From: Arenimonas sp. GDDSR-1
GTDB taxonomy: Bacteria; Pseudomonadota; Gammaproteobacteria; Xanthomonadales; Xanthomonadaceae
Length of the DNA: 64,000 nt
NCBI RefSeq assembly: GCF_025980345.1
Contig: NZ_JAPDUI010000002.1
Span: 1-64,000 of the forward strand
Direction of reading: 5' to 3'
Part shown: positions 45,723 through 54,482 of the stretch, piece after piece
How the letters are laid out: the number at the start of each line of letters is the position of its first letter
How positions within the stretch are numbered: the stretch's first letter is position 1
Notes under the pieces: model-generated
The model's database searches: none
What the model was told of the DNA's origin: nothing
The model's input: only the letters and a program-made list of their open reading frames with translations
Translations under genes and position numbers: made by a program

Positions 45723-46474
45723 GCTGGCATCTGCGCTTTCTCGGCGTCGGCAATTCCCAGGCCGCGCCTGTGCTGGGTTCGGCCAGCGCCGTGCTGGAAC
45801 GCGACGGCAGCCCGCAGCTGCTGATTGACTGCGGCCAGGAAACCCTGACCGCCTATCTGACGCGCTACGGCCAGGCGCCGCAGGCCATCTTCATTACACA
45901 TCTGCATCTGGACCACGTCGGTGGACTGGAACGCCTGTTCTACTCGGCCTATTTCGATGACGCCTTGCGCGGAAAAATAAAATTGTTCGTGCCTGCGGCG
46001 ATCGTTCCCGCCATGCAGTCCCGCTTGGCCGATTATCCGGGGGTGCTGGCCGAGGGCGGCGCCAACTGGTGGGATGCGTTCCAATTGATTCCGGTCAGCA
46101 CGGGATTCTGGCATGCCGGTCTGCAGTTCGCGGTGTTTCCCGTGCGCCACCACCAGCCGGAATCGGCGTTCGGTCTGCGCCTGCCCGGCAGCTTCTTCTG
46201 GACCGGCGATACCCGCCCGATCCCGGAACGGCTTGCAGAGGGCATAGATGCCGGCGAACTGATTGCGCACGACTGCGGACTGCACGGCAATCCTTCGCAT
46301 ACCGGACTGGCCGATGTCCAACGGGACTATCCCGCGTCATGGTGGCCATCACTGGTGCTTTATCACTACGCCTCTTCAGGCGATGCGGCCATCATGGCCG
46401 GACAGGGCTTTCGTGTCGCAGAGGCCGGTCAGGCTTTCGCGTTGAAGGCGCCAGAGCCGGGGCCGCTGGCATGA
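45719..46474 (+). CDS. MBL-fold metallo-hydrolase, RNase Z-like
   Basis: A 251-residue metallo-beta-lactamase fold protein with metal motif THLHLDHVGGLERL (residues about 60-73), a further His in PVRHHQPESAFG and the Asp in WTGDTRPIPE. The layout resembles RNase Z and related phosphodiesterases, but the substrate arm of RNase Z is not evident, so a tRNA role should not be assumed. It overlaps kdkA upstream and moaA downstream by four bases each, so all are probably on one transcript. Function unknown. Confidence 0.85.
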   Translation: MSWHLRFLGVGNSQAAPVLGSASAVLERDGSPQLLIDCGQETLTAYLTRYGQAPQAIFITHLHLDHVGGLERLFYSAYFDDALRGKIKLFVPAAIVPAMQSRLADYPGVLAEGGANWWDAFQLIPVSTGFWHAGLQFAVFPVRHHQPESAFGLRLPGSFFWTGDTRPIPERLAEGIDAGELIAHDCGLHGNPSHTGLADVQRDYPASWWPSLVLYHYASSGDAAIMAGQGFRVAEAGQAFALKAPEPGPLA

Positions 46475-47487
46475 AACCGCATTTGCAGACGGTGGTGGCG
46501 GCACCCGTGACCGATGCACTCGGACGGCCGCTGCGGGATTTGCGCATTTCGGTGATGGAAACCTGCAATTACCGCTGCCCGTACTGCATGCCCGAAGGTT
46601 CCTTGGATGAGGCTGCGCTCGGTGCCAGACAGCGCCTGGATTTCGCCGATATCGCGCAGATCGCGAAAGCGTTCGTTGCCCAAGGGGTGCGGAAAATCCG
46701 CCTGACCGGCGGTGAGCCGCTGCTGCGACGGAATCTGCCGGAATTGATTGCCTTGTTGACGCAGATTGATGGCCTCGAAGATCTGGCCTTGACCACCAAC
46801 GGTTCACTGCTCGCCGCGCAGGCGGCGTCTTTGCGCCAGGCCGGCCTCGACCGGATCACGGTCAGTGTCGATGCGCTGGAGGATGCGCTTTTCCGCCGCA
46901 TGAGTGGCGGACGCGGAAGTCTGTCCCAGGTTCTGGAAGGAATCAGCGCTGCCGAACGCGCCGGGTTTTCGCCGATCAAGATCAACTGCGTCGTGCAGCG
47001 CGGCGTGAATGAATCCCAGATCCTGCCGCTGTTCGAATTCTTCCGGAACCGTGGCCACATCCTGCGCTTCATCGAGTACATGGATGTCGGCAGCTGCAAT
47101 GGCTGGCGCAGCGCCGATGTGGTTCCGGCCGCGGAGATTCTGGCCCGATTGCAGTCCGCTTACGAACTGACCCCATTGGCGCCGACCGCTGCGGGCGAGG
47201 TCGCCGCGCGCTACGGGGTTGCCGGCGGCGGCGAGGTCGGATTCATCACCTCGGTCAGTTCGCCATTTTGCGGCGACTGCAACCGGGCGCGGCTTTCCGT
47301 TGATGGAAAATTATTCACCTGCCTGTTTGCCGGCGCGGGCTTCGACTTGAAGCCCCATCTGCGATCGCCGGAAAAGCTCGCGTCGGAGATTGTCGCGCTG
47401 TGGCGGCACCGGACGGACCGTTACAGCGAGATCCGTCATGCCGCCGATGTCCGCAAGAAAATCGAAATGTACTTCATCGGAGGCTGA
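46471..47487 (+). CDS. moaA: GTP 3',8-cyclase MoaA
   Basis: MoaA is the radical-SAM enzyme that with MoaC turns GTP into cyclic pyranopterin monophosphate, the first stage of molybdenum cofactor synthesis. The 338 residues have the N-terminal cluster motif [11 protein letters not shown]-binding LTGGEPLLR, the second cluster cysteines in [11 protein letters not shown] and LFTC, and the terminal Gly-Gly required for activity. ATG 46471 overlaps the preceding stop; longer starts run inside the MBL-fold gene. Confidence 0.97.
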   Translation: MKPHLQTVVAAPVTDALGRPLRDLRISVMETCNYRCPYCMPEGSLDEAALGARQRLDFADIAQIAKAFVAQGVRKIRLTGGEPLLRRNLPELIALLTQIDGLEDLALTTNGSLLAAQAASLRQAGLDRITVSVDALEDALFRRMSGGRGSLSQVLEGISAAERAGFSPIKINCVVQRGVNESQILPLFEFFRNRGHILRFIEYMDVGSCNGWRSADVVPAAEILARLQSAYELTPLAPTAAGEVAARYGVAGGGEVGFITSVSSPFCGDCNRARLSVDGKLFTCLFAGAGFDLKPHLRSPEKLASEIVALWRHRTDRYSEIRHAADVRKKIEMYFIGG

Positions 47488-47488
47488 T

Positions 47489-47986
47489 GTGGCCGCAAAG
47501 AAACGCGTTAAACCGGAATTGACCCACCTCGATCCCGCCGGCCGGCCGGCCATGGTGGATGTCGGCGGCAAAGCCGTGACGGCGAGAACGGCCAGTGCCA
47601 GCGCCGATGTCCGCTTCCCCAAAGCCATTGCCGAGCAGCTGCGCGGGCAAGGCATGCGCAGCGCCAAAGGCGCCATCATCGATACCGCCGTCATTGCCGG
47701 CACCATGGCGGTCAAAAACACCGCGCAGTGGATTCCGTTCTGCCATGCCCTGGCCATCGAAGGCTGCGATTTCAGCGTGGACTGGCATGACCGGCAGACG
47801 CTGCGCATCCTCTGTACGGTCCGCGTCACCGGCAAGACCGGCGTCGAGATGGAAGCGCTGACCGGCGCTTCGGCTGCCGCCCTGACGGTCTACGACATGT
47901 GCAAGGCACTCAGCCATGCAATTGAAATCGGGCCGGTGAAGTTGCGTCACAAGAAGGGCGGCAAGCGCACGGTGGGCGTAAAGTGA
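47489..47986 (+). CDS. moaC: Cyclic pyranopterin monophosphate synthase MoaC
   Basis: MoaC completes the cyclisation to cPMP. The 165 residues carry the signatures [25 protein letters not shown] with catalytic Lys, and YDMCKAL. The start is GTG at 47489, five bases after GGAGG and one base after the moaA stop. Its stop overlaps the moaD GTG start. Confidence 0.96.
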   Translation: MAAKKRVKPELTHLDPAGRPAMVDVGGKAVTARTASASADVRFPKAIAEQLRGQGMRSAKGAIIDTAVIAGTMAVKNTAQWIPFCHALAIEGCDFSVDWHDRQTLRILCTVRVTGKTGVEMEALTGASAAALTVYDMCKALSHAIEIGPVKLRHKKGGKRTVGVK

Positions 47987-48219
47987 GCGTGACCGTTCTC
48001 TATTTCGCGGGCTTGCGCGAAGCGGCCGGTCTCGGCGAGGAACAGCTGGATCGCCCGGAGTCTCTGCCGGCCCTGTATGCGACGCTGCGCGAGCGGCATG
48101 GCTTCACACATGGGCAGAACCAGCTGCGGGTGGCCTGCAACGGTGTGTTCTGCGATTGGCAACGGGTACCGGCGGATGGCGATGTCATCGCCTTCATCCC
48201 GCCAGTTTCAGGGGGCTGA
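47983..48219 (+). CDS. moaD: Molybdopterin synthase sulfur-carrier subunit MoaD
   Basis: MoaD is a ubiquitin-like protein whose C-terminal Gly-Gly is thiocarboxylated and donates sulfur to cPMP. The 78 residues end IPPVSGG as required. The start GTG 47983 overlaps the moaC stop by four bases and moaE starts right after its stop, so the subunits are made in a coupled way. No MoeB-type activating gene lies in the window. Confidence 0.95.
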   Translation: MSVTVLYFAGLREAAGLGEEQLDRPESLPALYATLRERHGFTHGQNQLRVACNGVFCDWQRVPADGDVIAFIPPVSGG

Positions 48220-48630
48220 ATGCAGTTCCGCATCACGCAATCTGCAATCGACACTACGGCCTGGCGTGAGGCGCTTTGCGATTCGCGCTGCGGCGCGTAT
48301 GCGGCTTTCGAGGGCTGGGTGCGCGATCACCATGATGGCCGGCCGGTGCTCGGCCTGCATTACGATTGCTATGCCGAGCTGGCCGAACATGAGGGCGGGT
48401 GCATTATGGCGGAAGCGATGGCCCGATTCGAGATCGTCGATGCCCGCTGCATCCACCGGATCGGCGATTGCCGCATCGGGGACATGGCGGTCTGGGTCGG
48501 GGTCAGTGCTGCACACCGCGAGGCGGCCTTTGCCGCCTGCCGCTGGATCATCGATGAGGTCAAAACCCGGGTGCCGATCTGGAAGCGTGAACGCTATGCC
48601 GACGGGGATGCGCTCTGGCGCGAGGCGTGA
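48220..48630 (+). CDS. moaE: Molybdopterin synthase catalytic subunit MoaE
   Basis: MoaE with MoaD inserts the dithiolene sulfurs to form molybdopterin. The 136 residues include AAFEGWVRDHHDGR, the YAELAEHEGG segment, and the catalytic lysines in VKTRVPIWKRE. It is the last gene of the moa operon; no moaB or mog gene is present. Its stop abuts the 3' end of the 4.5S RNA gene on the other strand. Confidence 0.96.
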   Translation: MQFRITQSAIDTTAWREALCDSRCGAYAAFEGWVRDHHDGRPVLGLHYDCYAELAEHEGGCIMAEAMARFEIVDARCIHRIGDCRIGDMAVWVGVSAAHREAAFAACRWIIDEVKTRVPIWKRERYADGDALWREA

Positions 48631-48743
48631 GGGTGGCAGCCCCTGCCGGTTGACCTCGTCGCCCGAATCAATCAATACCGTTGCTGCCTTCCGGCCCTGG
48701 CGGGGTTTTCAATCTATCGTCGCGAGGGCCGACAGGGGCCACC
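48631..48743 (-). ncRNA. ffs: Signal recognition particle 4.5S RNA
   Basis: The minus-strand transcript (about 113 bases) folds as a long hairpin: the 5' GGTGGCCCCTG pairs with 3' CAGGGGCTGCCACC. Near the apex are the conserved SRP features CAGGGCCGGAAGGCAGCA, which include the GGAA tetraloop and the internal loop that binds the Ffh M-domain. tRNA-Ser lies 30 bases upstream on the same strand and may share its promoter. Confidence 0.93.
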
Positions 48744-48773
48744 ATTGAAACGCGGCGCAAGGCCGTTAAGAAG

Positions 48774-48866
48774 TGGCGGAGAGAGAGGGATTCGAACCCT
48801 CGAAACGGGGTTTAGCCGTTTACACACTTTCCAGGCGTGCTCCTTCGACCGCTCGGACATCTCTCC
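48774..48866 (-). tRNA. tRNA-Ser (anticodon GGA)
   Basis: Class II tRNA on the minus strand with acceptor stem GGAGAGA / TCTCTCC and GCCA end. The anticodon loop CTGGAAA gives GGA, reading UCC and UCU. It is the third tRNA-Ser in the window (with GCU and CGA). Confidence 0.96.
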
Positions 48867-48897
48867 GCAGATGTAAATCGCCTGATGTGAGCCGCGA

Positions 48898-48926
48898 ATT
48901 ATACGCGAGCGGGGGCGTTTCCACAA
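48898..48926 (-). promoter_or_regulatory. Promoter for tRNA-Ser (GGA) and probably ffs
   Basis: On the minus strand TATAAT (48903-48898) is preceded by TTGTGG (48926-48921) with a 17-bp spacer. The -10 element sits in the near-palindrome CGCGTATAATTCGCG. Confidence 0.6.
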
Positions 48927-48992
48927 GGCAAGCGCCCCTGTCCGGCGGCGGTCCAAATATGGCAAAATGAGCCTCTGAATACGGGAAAGCCC

Positions 48993-50618
48993 ATGTCTTA
49001 TCTGGTTTTAGCACGAAAATGGCGTCCGAAGCGGTTCGCCGAACTGGTCGGCCAGCAGCATGTGGTGCGTGCGCTCAGTCACGCCCTGGAGACAGGACGG
49101 GTTCACCATGCTTTCCTGTTCACCGGCACCCGGGGCGTCGGTAAAACCACCATTGCCCGGATTTTCGCGAAAAGTCTGAACTGTGAATCCGGCACCTCGA
49201 AAGACCCCTGTGGCGTTTGCGGCACCTGTACCGACATCGACAACGGCCGCTATCCCGATCTGATCGAAATCGATGCCGCCAGCCATACCGGGGTCGATGA
49301 TGTCCGGGCCCTGATCGACAACGCACAGTACATGCCATCGCGCGGCCGCACCAAGGTCTACCTGATCGACGAAGTGCACATGCTCTCGAAGAACGCCTTC
49401 AATGCCTTGTTGAAGACGCTGGAAGAGCCGCCGGAGCACGTCAAATTCCTGCTCGCCACTACCGATCCGGAAAAGCTGCCGGTCACCGTACTGTCGCGCT
49501 GTCTGCAATTCAATCTGCGGCGTCTGGAGCCCGAACAGATTTCCGGGCAGATGGAGCATATTCTCGCTGCCGAGGGCATCGGCTTCGATGCCGAATCCCT
49601 TGCGTTGCTGGCCGATGCCGCCGACGGCAGTCTGCGCGATGGCCTGTCGCTGCTCGATCAGGCGATTGCCTACACCGGGGGCAGTCTGCAGGCCGAATTG
49701 GTGCAGTCGATGCTGGGCACGGTCGATCGCAGCCAGATCGAACAGGTGCTGAGTGCCTTGACCGCACGCGATGGCGAAGCCCTGATGGCGGCGATTGAAC
49801 AGCTGGCCTCGTTCGCGCCCGACTTCGAACAGGTACTTGACCGGTTGGCGCAGGCCTTGCATGAAATCCAGCTGGCGCAACTGGTGCCGACTTACCGGCC
49901 GTCGCTGCAGCGGGTGTCGGTCAAGACCTTCGCGCAGCAGTTGGATGCCCAGCTGGTCCAGCTCTGGTACCAGATGGCGGTGATGGGACGGCGCGATCTG
50001 CATTTCGCCCCGGGAGCCCGCGTCGGTTTTGAAATGGCGCTGTTGCGCATGCTGGCGTTTGTTCCCGCAGGTGTCGATGCGCCGGATCCCGTGACGCGGC
50101 CGGCACCGCCGGTGCAGAAAGCACCCGCTCCGCCATCGGTTGCGGCCCCCCGTCATGAAGCCGCTGCGCCGCAGGCAGAAAGCCCGCCACCGGCTGCCGC
50201 GGCTACGGCAGCTCCGGCGGCACTGCCGGACACTCCCGAACAATGGCTGCAGCTGTTGGCGCGCTTGTCGCTCAAAGGACCGCTTGGCCAGATCGGTGCG
50301 CACACTGGATTTGTTGCCCGCAACGGCACTCAGCTGCGCCTGTCGTATCCGGCCGATCTGTACGACAGCCTCAGCCAGGGGCTTTGCGAACGATTTGAGA
50401 ATGCCCTCGGAGAAGCTTTCGGCAGTCCGGTGCAGCTGAAATTCGAAAAACTGGCCGAAGCCGGCGTACAGACCCTGCACGGCCGTCAGACCGAAACCAA
50501 ACTCAACCGGCAGAACGAAGCCGAGGCCGAGTTCCAGAACCATCCGGTGGTCAACGCCCTTCTGGCCGAAGGTGCGCAGATCATTCCGGATTCCATCCGT
50601 CCATTGGAATTGAAGTGA
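48993..50618 (+). CDS. dnaX: DNA polymerase III subunits gamma and tau
   Basis: DnaX is the AAA+ clamp-loader subunit that also ties polymerase cores together. The 541 residues contain Walker A GTRGVGKTTIA, zinc-site cysteines (CGVCGTC), Walker B VYLIDEVHML and sensor 1 LLATTDPEK. A Pro/Ala-rich linker (about 365-410) leads to the C-terminal domain. It is shorter than E. coli tau (643). No A-AAA-AAG slippery site is visible, so a separate gamma form by frameshifting is doubtful. ybaB and recR follow as in E. coli. Confidence 0.97.
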   Translation: MSYLVLARKWRPKRFAELVGQQHVVRALSHALETGRVHHAFLFTGTRGVGKTTIARIFAKSLNCESGTSKDPCGVCGTCTDIDNGRYPDLIEIDAASHTGVDDVRALIDNAQYMPSRGRTKVYLIDEVHMLSKNAFNALLKTLEEPPEHVKFLLATTDPEKLPVTVLSRCLQFNLRRLEPEQISGQMEHILAAEGIGFDAESLALLADAADGSLRDGLSLLDQAIAYTGGSLQAELVQSMLGTVDRSQIEQVLSALTARDGEALMAAIEQLASFAPDFEQVLDRLAQALHEIQLAQLVPTYRPSLQRVSVKTFAQQLDAQLVQLWYQMAVMGRRDLHFAPGARVGFEMALLRMLAFVPAGVDAPDPVTRPAPPVQKAPAPPSVAAPRHEAAAPQAESPPPAAAATAAPAALPDTPEQWLQLLARLSLKGPLGQIGAHTGFVARNGTQLRLSYPADLYDSLSQGLCERFENALGEAFGSPVQLKFEKLAEAGVQTLHGRQTETKLNRQNEAEAEFQNHPVVNALLAEGAQIIPDSIRPLELK

Positions 50619-50625
50619 GAATGTT

Positions 50626-50946
50626 ATGAGAGGCAATATCGCCCAGATGATGCAGAAAGCCCAGCGCATGCAGGAAAACATGCAGAAAGTGCAGGAAGAG
50701 CTGGCGCAGATGGAAGTGACCGGACAATCCGGCGGCGGTGCGGTGAAGGTCACCCTGACCGGTAAATTCGAAGCCCGCAAAGTGGCCATTGATCCCGGCG
50801 TTCTGGCCGATGCCGAAATGCTCGAGGATCTCATGGTCGCCGCCATCAACGATGCCGTGGCCAAAGCCAATGAGGAAAGCAATAAACGCATGGCTTCGGT
50901 CACCGCCGGCATGCCGCTTCCGCCGGGAATGAAGCTGCCGTTTTGA
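50626..50946 (+). CDS. ybaB: YbaB/EbfC family nucleoid-associated protein
   Basis: A small dimeric DNA-binding protein that coats nucleoid DNA with little sequence preference. The 106 residues show the Met/Gln-rich first helix ([22 protein letters not shown], written here as its span about residues 5-26), [18 protein letters not shown], and the Pro/Met-rich C-terminus [11 protein letters not shown]. It sits between dnaX and recR, the standard place. The recR start overlaps its stop by four bases. Confidence 0.95.
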   Translation: MRGNIAQMMQKAQRMQENMQKVQEELAQMEVTGQSGGGAVKVTLTGKFEARKVAIDPGVLADAEMLEDLMVAAINDAVAKANEESNKRMASVTAGMPLPPGMKLPF

Positions 50947-51542
50947 GCCAGAGTGATCTGCTCAGCCAACTGATGGAATCCCTGCGCTGTCTGCCCGGCG
51001 TGGGCCAGAAGAGCGCACAGCGCATGGCCTACCACCTGCTGGAGCGCAACCGCGAAGGCGGCATGCGCCTGGCCATCGCGTTGCAGGAATCCCTGAAACG
51101 CATCGGGCACTGCGTGCAGTGCCGTGATTTCACCGAGCAGGAGTGCTGCGCCATCTGTGCCAGCGCCGCCCGTGATCCGGCCCAGCTGTGTGTGGTGGAA
51201 ACCCCGGCCGACCGTCTGGTGATCGAGCAGGCCACCGGTTACCGCGGCCTGTATTTCATCCTGCAGGGAAGGCTGTCACCGCTGGACGGCATCGGTCCGC
51301 GCGAGCTCGGGCTCGATAAGCTGGCCAAGCGCCTGGCGGAAGGTTCCGTCACCGAAATGATCATTGCCACCAACCCGACCGTGGAAGGCGAGGCGACCGC
51401 GCACTATCTCGCCCAGCTCGCCCGCCAGTTCGAGGTCAAGCCCTCCAAGCTGGCGCACGGCGTGCCGATCGGCGGCGAGCTGGAATACGTCGATCGCGGC
51501 ACACTGGCGCACGCGTTCGGAACCCGCATCGATATGCCTTGA
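50943..51542 (+). CDS. recR: Recombination mediator RecR
   Basis: RecR works with RecF and RecO to load RecA onto gaps coated by SSB. The 199 residues hold an N-terminal helix-hairpin-helix ([14 protein letters not shown]), a zinc finger (CVQC and CAIC), and a Toprim domain ([15 protein letters not shown]). TTG 50943 overlaps the ybaB stop and gives the family-length N-terminus; ATG 50976 is an alternative that would remove the first eleven residues. Confidence 0.95.
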   Translation: MSQSDLLSQLMESLRCLPGVGQKSAQRMAYHLLERNREGGMRLAIALQESLKRIGHCVQCRDFTEQECCAICASAARDPAQLCVVETPADRLVIEQATGYRGLYFILQGRLSPLDGIGPRELGLDKLAKRLAEGSVTEMIIATNPTVEGEATAHYLAQLARQFEVKPSKLAHGVPIGGELEYVDRGTLAHAFGTRIDMP

Positions 51543-51550
51543 GGAACGTC

Positions 51551-51895
51551 ATGAGCGACAGCATCTTCGAAAAAATCATCAAACGCCAGATCCCGGCCGA
51601 CATCGTGTTCGAAAGCGATGACATCATCGCCTTCCGCGATATTTCACCGCAGGCGCCGGTGCATGTGCTGTTCGTGCCGAAACGCCGATTCAATACGCTC
51701 AATGATGTGCCCGAAACGGAAGCGCAGCTGCTCGGCAACCTGATGCTTTCGGCCCAGGCCTATGCCAAATCCATCGGCATCGCCGAAAACGGATACCGGC
51801 TGGTGATGAACTGCAACGGACATGGCGGCCAGACTGTATTCCACATCCATGTCCATCTGCTGGGCGGTGCACCGCTGACCGGCGGGTTTGCCTGA
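51551..51895 (+). CDS. HIT-family nucleotide hydrolase (HinT-like)
   Basis: A histidine triad protein of 114 residues that should hydrolyse adenosine 5'-phosphoramidate or aminoacyl-adenylates. The HIT motif HIHVHLLGG is intact, and the N-terminal IFEKIIKRQIPADIVFE is typical of HinT. ATG 51551 is five bases after GAGGA. It follows recR by eight bases and likely shares its transcript. Confidence 0.93.
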   Translation: MSDSIFEKIIKRQIPADIVFESDDIIAFRDISPQAPVHVLFVPKRRFNTLNDVPETEAQLLGNLMLSAQAYAKSIGIAENGYRLVMNCNGHGGQTVFHIHVHLLGGAPLTGGFA

Positions 51896-51911
51896 ACAGC
51901 GCAACACAGGC

Positions 51912-52508
51912 TCAATCCGCATAACCCCATGGCGCGGGCGGCGGTGCTACCGGTTTGCTCAGGTCGAAATCCACCCGGAACTCGCGGCCTTCGCGGGTCA
52001 GCCGGTAGGTGAATTTTTCGGGATAGATGTACATCTGCCAGGTGTTGCCGTTGGATTGCGGATTGCCCGCTGCGGTGAACAGCTCTTTTGAATACTGGTC
52101 CGCCGGAAACGATTGCGCCGTTGCCCAGCCGGCGTCGAGCGTATGTCCGCCGTACATCGTCGACTTATCGCTGCTGCCATCCTTGTGGCGATGGTCGTGT
52201 TTCAGCTGCAGCCCCGAACCGGTCTTGCTGATCAGCCAGGTGCGTGAGCGGTCTTCGCCGACATGGAACGGAATCTGCAGCTGGCTGTCGGTGCATTTGC
52301 GGACATGCATCACCAGCCGGCCTTCGAAACCCGGCGATACCGGATTGTCGACGCTGACCTTGCCCTCGAATGCCTTGCCGCAATGGCGCCGGAGGGCATC
52401 GAAAAACGCATCATGGCTCGGAATCGAGACCGGTGCAGGCGGTGACGCCGTGCCCGCATCGGCGGATAACGGAAACAGCGCGGCGAGCAGTAATGCGTGA
52501 CGCAACAT
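51912..52508 (-). CDS. Secreted protein of unknown function
   Basis: The 198-residue product has a signal peptide (residues 1-19, cleavage near ADAG) and a mature part with two cysteines (HCGKAFEG and RKCTDS) that could bridge. The sequence HVGEDRSRTWLISKTGSGLQLKHDHRHKDG and the GGHTLDAGWATAQSFPADQ region suggest a beta-rich periplasmic or outer-membrane-associated protein. I recognise no firm family or catalytic motif. It converges with the HIT gene and lies 27 bases after the tgpA-like gene in the same direction. Confidence 0.75.
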   Translation of the reverse strand: MLRHALLLAALFPLSADAGTASPPAPVSIPSHDAFFDALRRHCGKAFEGKVSVDNPVSPGFEGRLVMHVRKCTDSQLQIPFHVGEDRSRTWLISKTGSGLQLKHDHRHKDGSSDKSTMYGGHTLDAGWATAQSFPADQYSKELFTAAGNPQSNGNTWQMYIYPEKFTYRLTREGREFRVDFDLSKPVAPPPAPWGYAD

Positions 52509-52535
52509 GGCATTCTCCGAAAAAGATGATGATTA

Positions 52536-54482
52536 CTATACCCGCTGTCCGCTTTCGGATATCCGTGCGCGGGTCATTTTCCCGGCCAGACGCCGGATAT
52601 CGGCAATCAGCAATGCACGATCCCGCTCATCCAAGTCGGCCTTCCCGTAGCGCCATTGCGTATAGCGCGAAGCGATCGCCATCAGCTCGGAATCGACGCA
52701 GCGTGCCGCGAAATCCACAGCCGTTTCATGCACGGCCTTGTGCTGACCACAGTTTTCCAATGCCGCGACCAATCGGTGCCAGGCCGCATCAATCGGCTGT
52801 TCCGTGACGCGGGTCCTGCGTGACAGGCTGAATACGGCGAAAGAAATCAGACCGGCCAGGGTCAGCAGCATCAGCAGCATCTGCCAGCGTTCGGCCCGGG
52901 CGATGCCGATGTTCCGGAACAAAGTCATTTGCCGTGCGGCATTGAAGCCGATGACCCAGTCGTTCCAGCGTGCACGCATGAAGTCGCCATAGTCGAACAA
53001 GGGTGAAAAGGTGCCTCCGCCTCCCGCGTACTGTTCCTGTCCGGCCCTGCCTGCCAATGTATCCAGGATGTTTTCGGGAGACACCGCCGCAGTCGGGTCG
53101 ATCCGCACCCAGCCCTCGCCCTCGAGCCAGACTTCAGTCCAGGCATGGGCATCCTTGATGTAAAGCACCCAGTAGCCGCCGTAAGGATTGCGGTAGCCGC
53201 CGGCATAACCGGTGACCACGCGCGCTGGAATGCCGGCGGCACGCATCAGCAGCGCAAAGGATGAGCTGAAATGCTGGCAGAAACCCCGGCGGTCCTCAAA
53301 CAGAAACCGGTCCACGGCGTTGAATCGCGGCGGATCGGTGGCCAGCGTATAGCTGAAGTCACGCCGGATCCATTCCTGCACCCGGGCGATGTACGCGCGA
53401 TCACTGCCGGCCTGCGCCCGCCACTGCAACGCCAGCGCTTGCGTGCGCTTGTTGAAGGCCGTAGGAAACGCCAGCGCCCGGCGGCGTTCGGCGTCACTGA
53501 GCGGTCGGAGGGTATCCGCCTGCGTCCAGGCGCTCGCCGAATATTGCGTCATTTTCTGAATCGGCGTCTGCGAGTAAAGTCCCGAATCGGCACTCAGGGT
53601 GTAGGGTTCGGGCGCCAGACGCGGCCAATCTAGAACCGGCAGGTATTTCTTTTCCGTTGGTTCCAGACTGACCCGGTAAGCAATCACGGTGTCGCCGGCT
53701 GCCGGGGAATTCATCGGCATGGCCGGACCGGGAAGACTGTCCTGCGGATTGCGCCGCCACTCCATGCCATCGAAATCCCAAAGCACCGGGCCGCGCCAGT
53801 AGCGTTGTTCCGGTGCCGGCACGCGTCCTTTGAAATCGACGCGGAAGGCGATGCGGTCGTCGGCGAGGATATCCAGCCATTGGCCGGGCTTCATGCTGTC
53901 GCCCAGCCCGGTTCCCTGTTCGGACAGGCCCGGAAGACCCCACAGCGGCGTACCGATCCGTGGGAACAGCCAGAACAACGCGGCCGCCATCGGCAGTGCC
54001 ATGATCAGGGCGCGGAAAAGGGCTTTCAGGGATGACCCCGCTGATTTTTCCGGAAGGACGATTTTTCCCGTACTGCTGATTTGCAGGAGCAGCAGCCAGG
54101 ACAACACGCTGAGCAAGGAAAGTACCAGCGTCATCGGCGTCTGTACGCTCAGCAATGCCGAAAACGGCAGGAACAGCGCGAATCCGAGCAGGGCGCGCAG
54201 GTCCCGCATGTGTGTCGTTTCCAGGCACTTCAAGGCCATCATCAAGGCCAGCATGGCCGCGGCCGTGTCACGGCCGAAGCGGCCGTTGTAGGCAAACAGC
54301 AAAAGCAGCAGTGACGCGATCAGTACGCCGAGTATGAGCAGCAGATGCGGCTTGGGCAGCAGGTAGGCGACGGCCAGAATCAGCCCGATCAGCACCAGCA
54401 GCGATGCCGGCAATTGCGGCGCCAGCGGCAGCAGGGCCACGCAGGTGGACAGCGCACCGGATTTGCGCAGGAGCTCAGTCAT
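52536..54482 (-). CDS. Membrane transglutaminase-like protein, TgpA family
   Basis: The 648 residues have about six N-terminal membrane helices (10-175), a periplasmic transglutaminase-like domain and a further helix (about 555). The catalytic triad Cys402 (RGFCQHFSSSFA), His446 (KDAHAWTEVW) and Asp462 (RIDPTAAV) is complete. The family is best known from Pseudomonas TgpA, where it is linked to the DUF58-MoxR genes, as here. The natural acceptor is unknown; roles in envelope protein crosslinking or proteolysis are possible. The start overlaps the DUF58 gene end by eight bases. Confidence 0.93.
   Translation of the reverse strand: MTELLRKSGALSTCVALLPLAPQLPASLLVLIGLILAVAYLLPKPHLLLILGVLIASLLLLLFAYNGRFGRDTAAAMLALMMALKCLETTHMRDLRALLGFALFLPFSALLSVQTPMTLVLSLLSVLSWLLLLQISSTGKIVLPEKSAGSSLKALFRALIMALPMAAALFWLFPRIGTPLWGLPGLSEQGTGLGDSMKPGQWLDILADDRIAFRVDFKGRVPAPEQRYWRGPVLWDFDGMEWRRNPQDSLPGPAMPMNSPAAGDTVIAYRVSLEPTEKKYLPVLDWPRLAPEPYTLSADSGLYSQTPIQKMTQYSASAWTQADTLRPLSDAERRRALAFPTAFNKRTQALALQWRAQAGSDRAYIARVQEWIRRDFSYTLATDPPRFNAVDRFLFEDRRGFCQHFSSSFALLMRAAGIPARVVTGYAGGYRNPYGGYWVLYIKDAHAWTEVWLEGEGWVRIDPTAAVSPENILDTLAGRAGQEQYAGGGGTFSPLFDYGDFMRARWNDWVIGFNAARQMTLFRNIGIARAERWQMLLMLLTLAGLISFAVFSLSRRTRVTEQPIDAAWHRLVAALENCGQHKAVHETAVDFAARCVDSELMAIASRYTQWRYGKADLDERDRALLIADIRRLAGKMTRARISESGQRV

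Noticed and set aside
46300-46471. Molybdenum cofactor riboswitch before moaA
   Set aside because: moaA overlaps the preceding gene by four bases, so there is no leader that could hold it.
50010-50220. Programmed frameshift in dnaX to make gamma
   Set aside because: No A-AAA-AAG slippery heptamer is visible near the linker, so a second product cannot be supported.
49008-51110. 700-codon open frame antisense to dnaX, ybaB and recR
   Set aside because: It overlaps three certain genes in full and its composition mirrors them.
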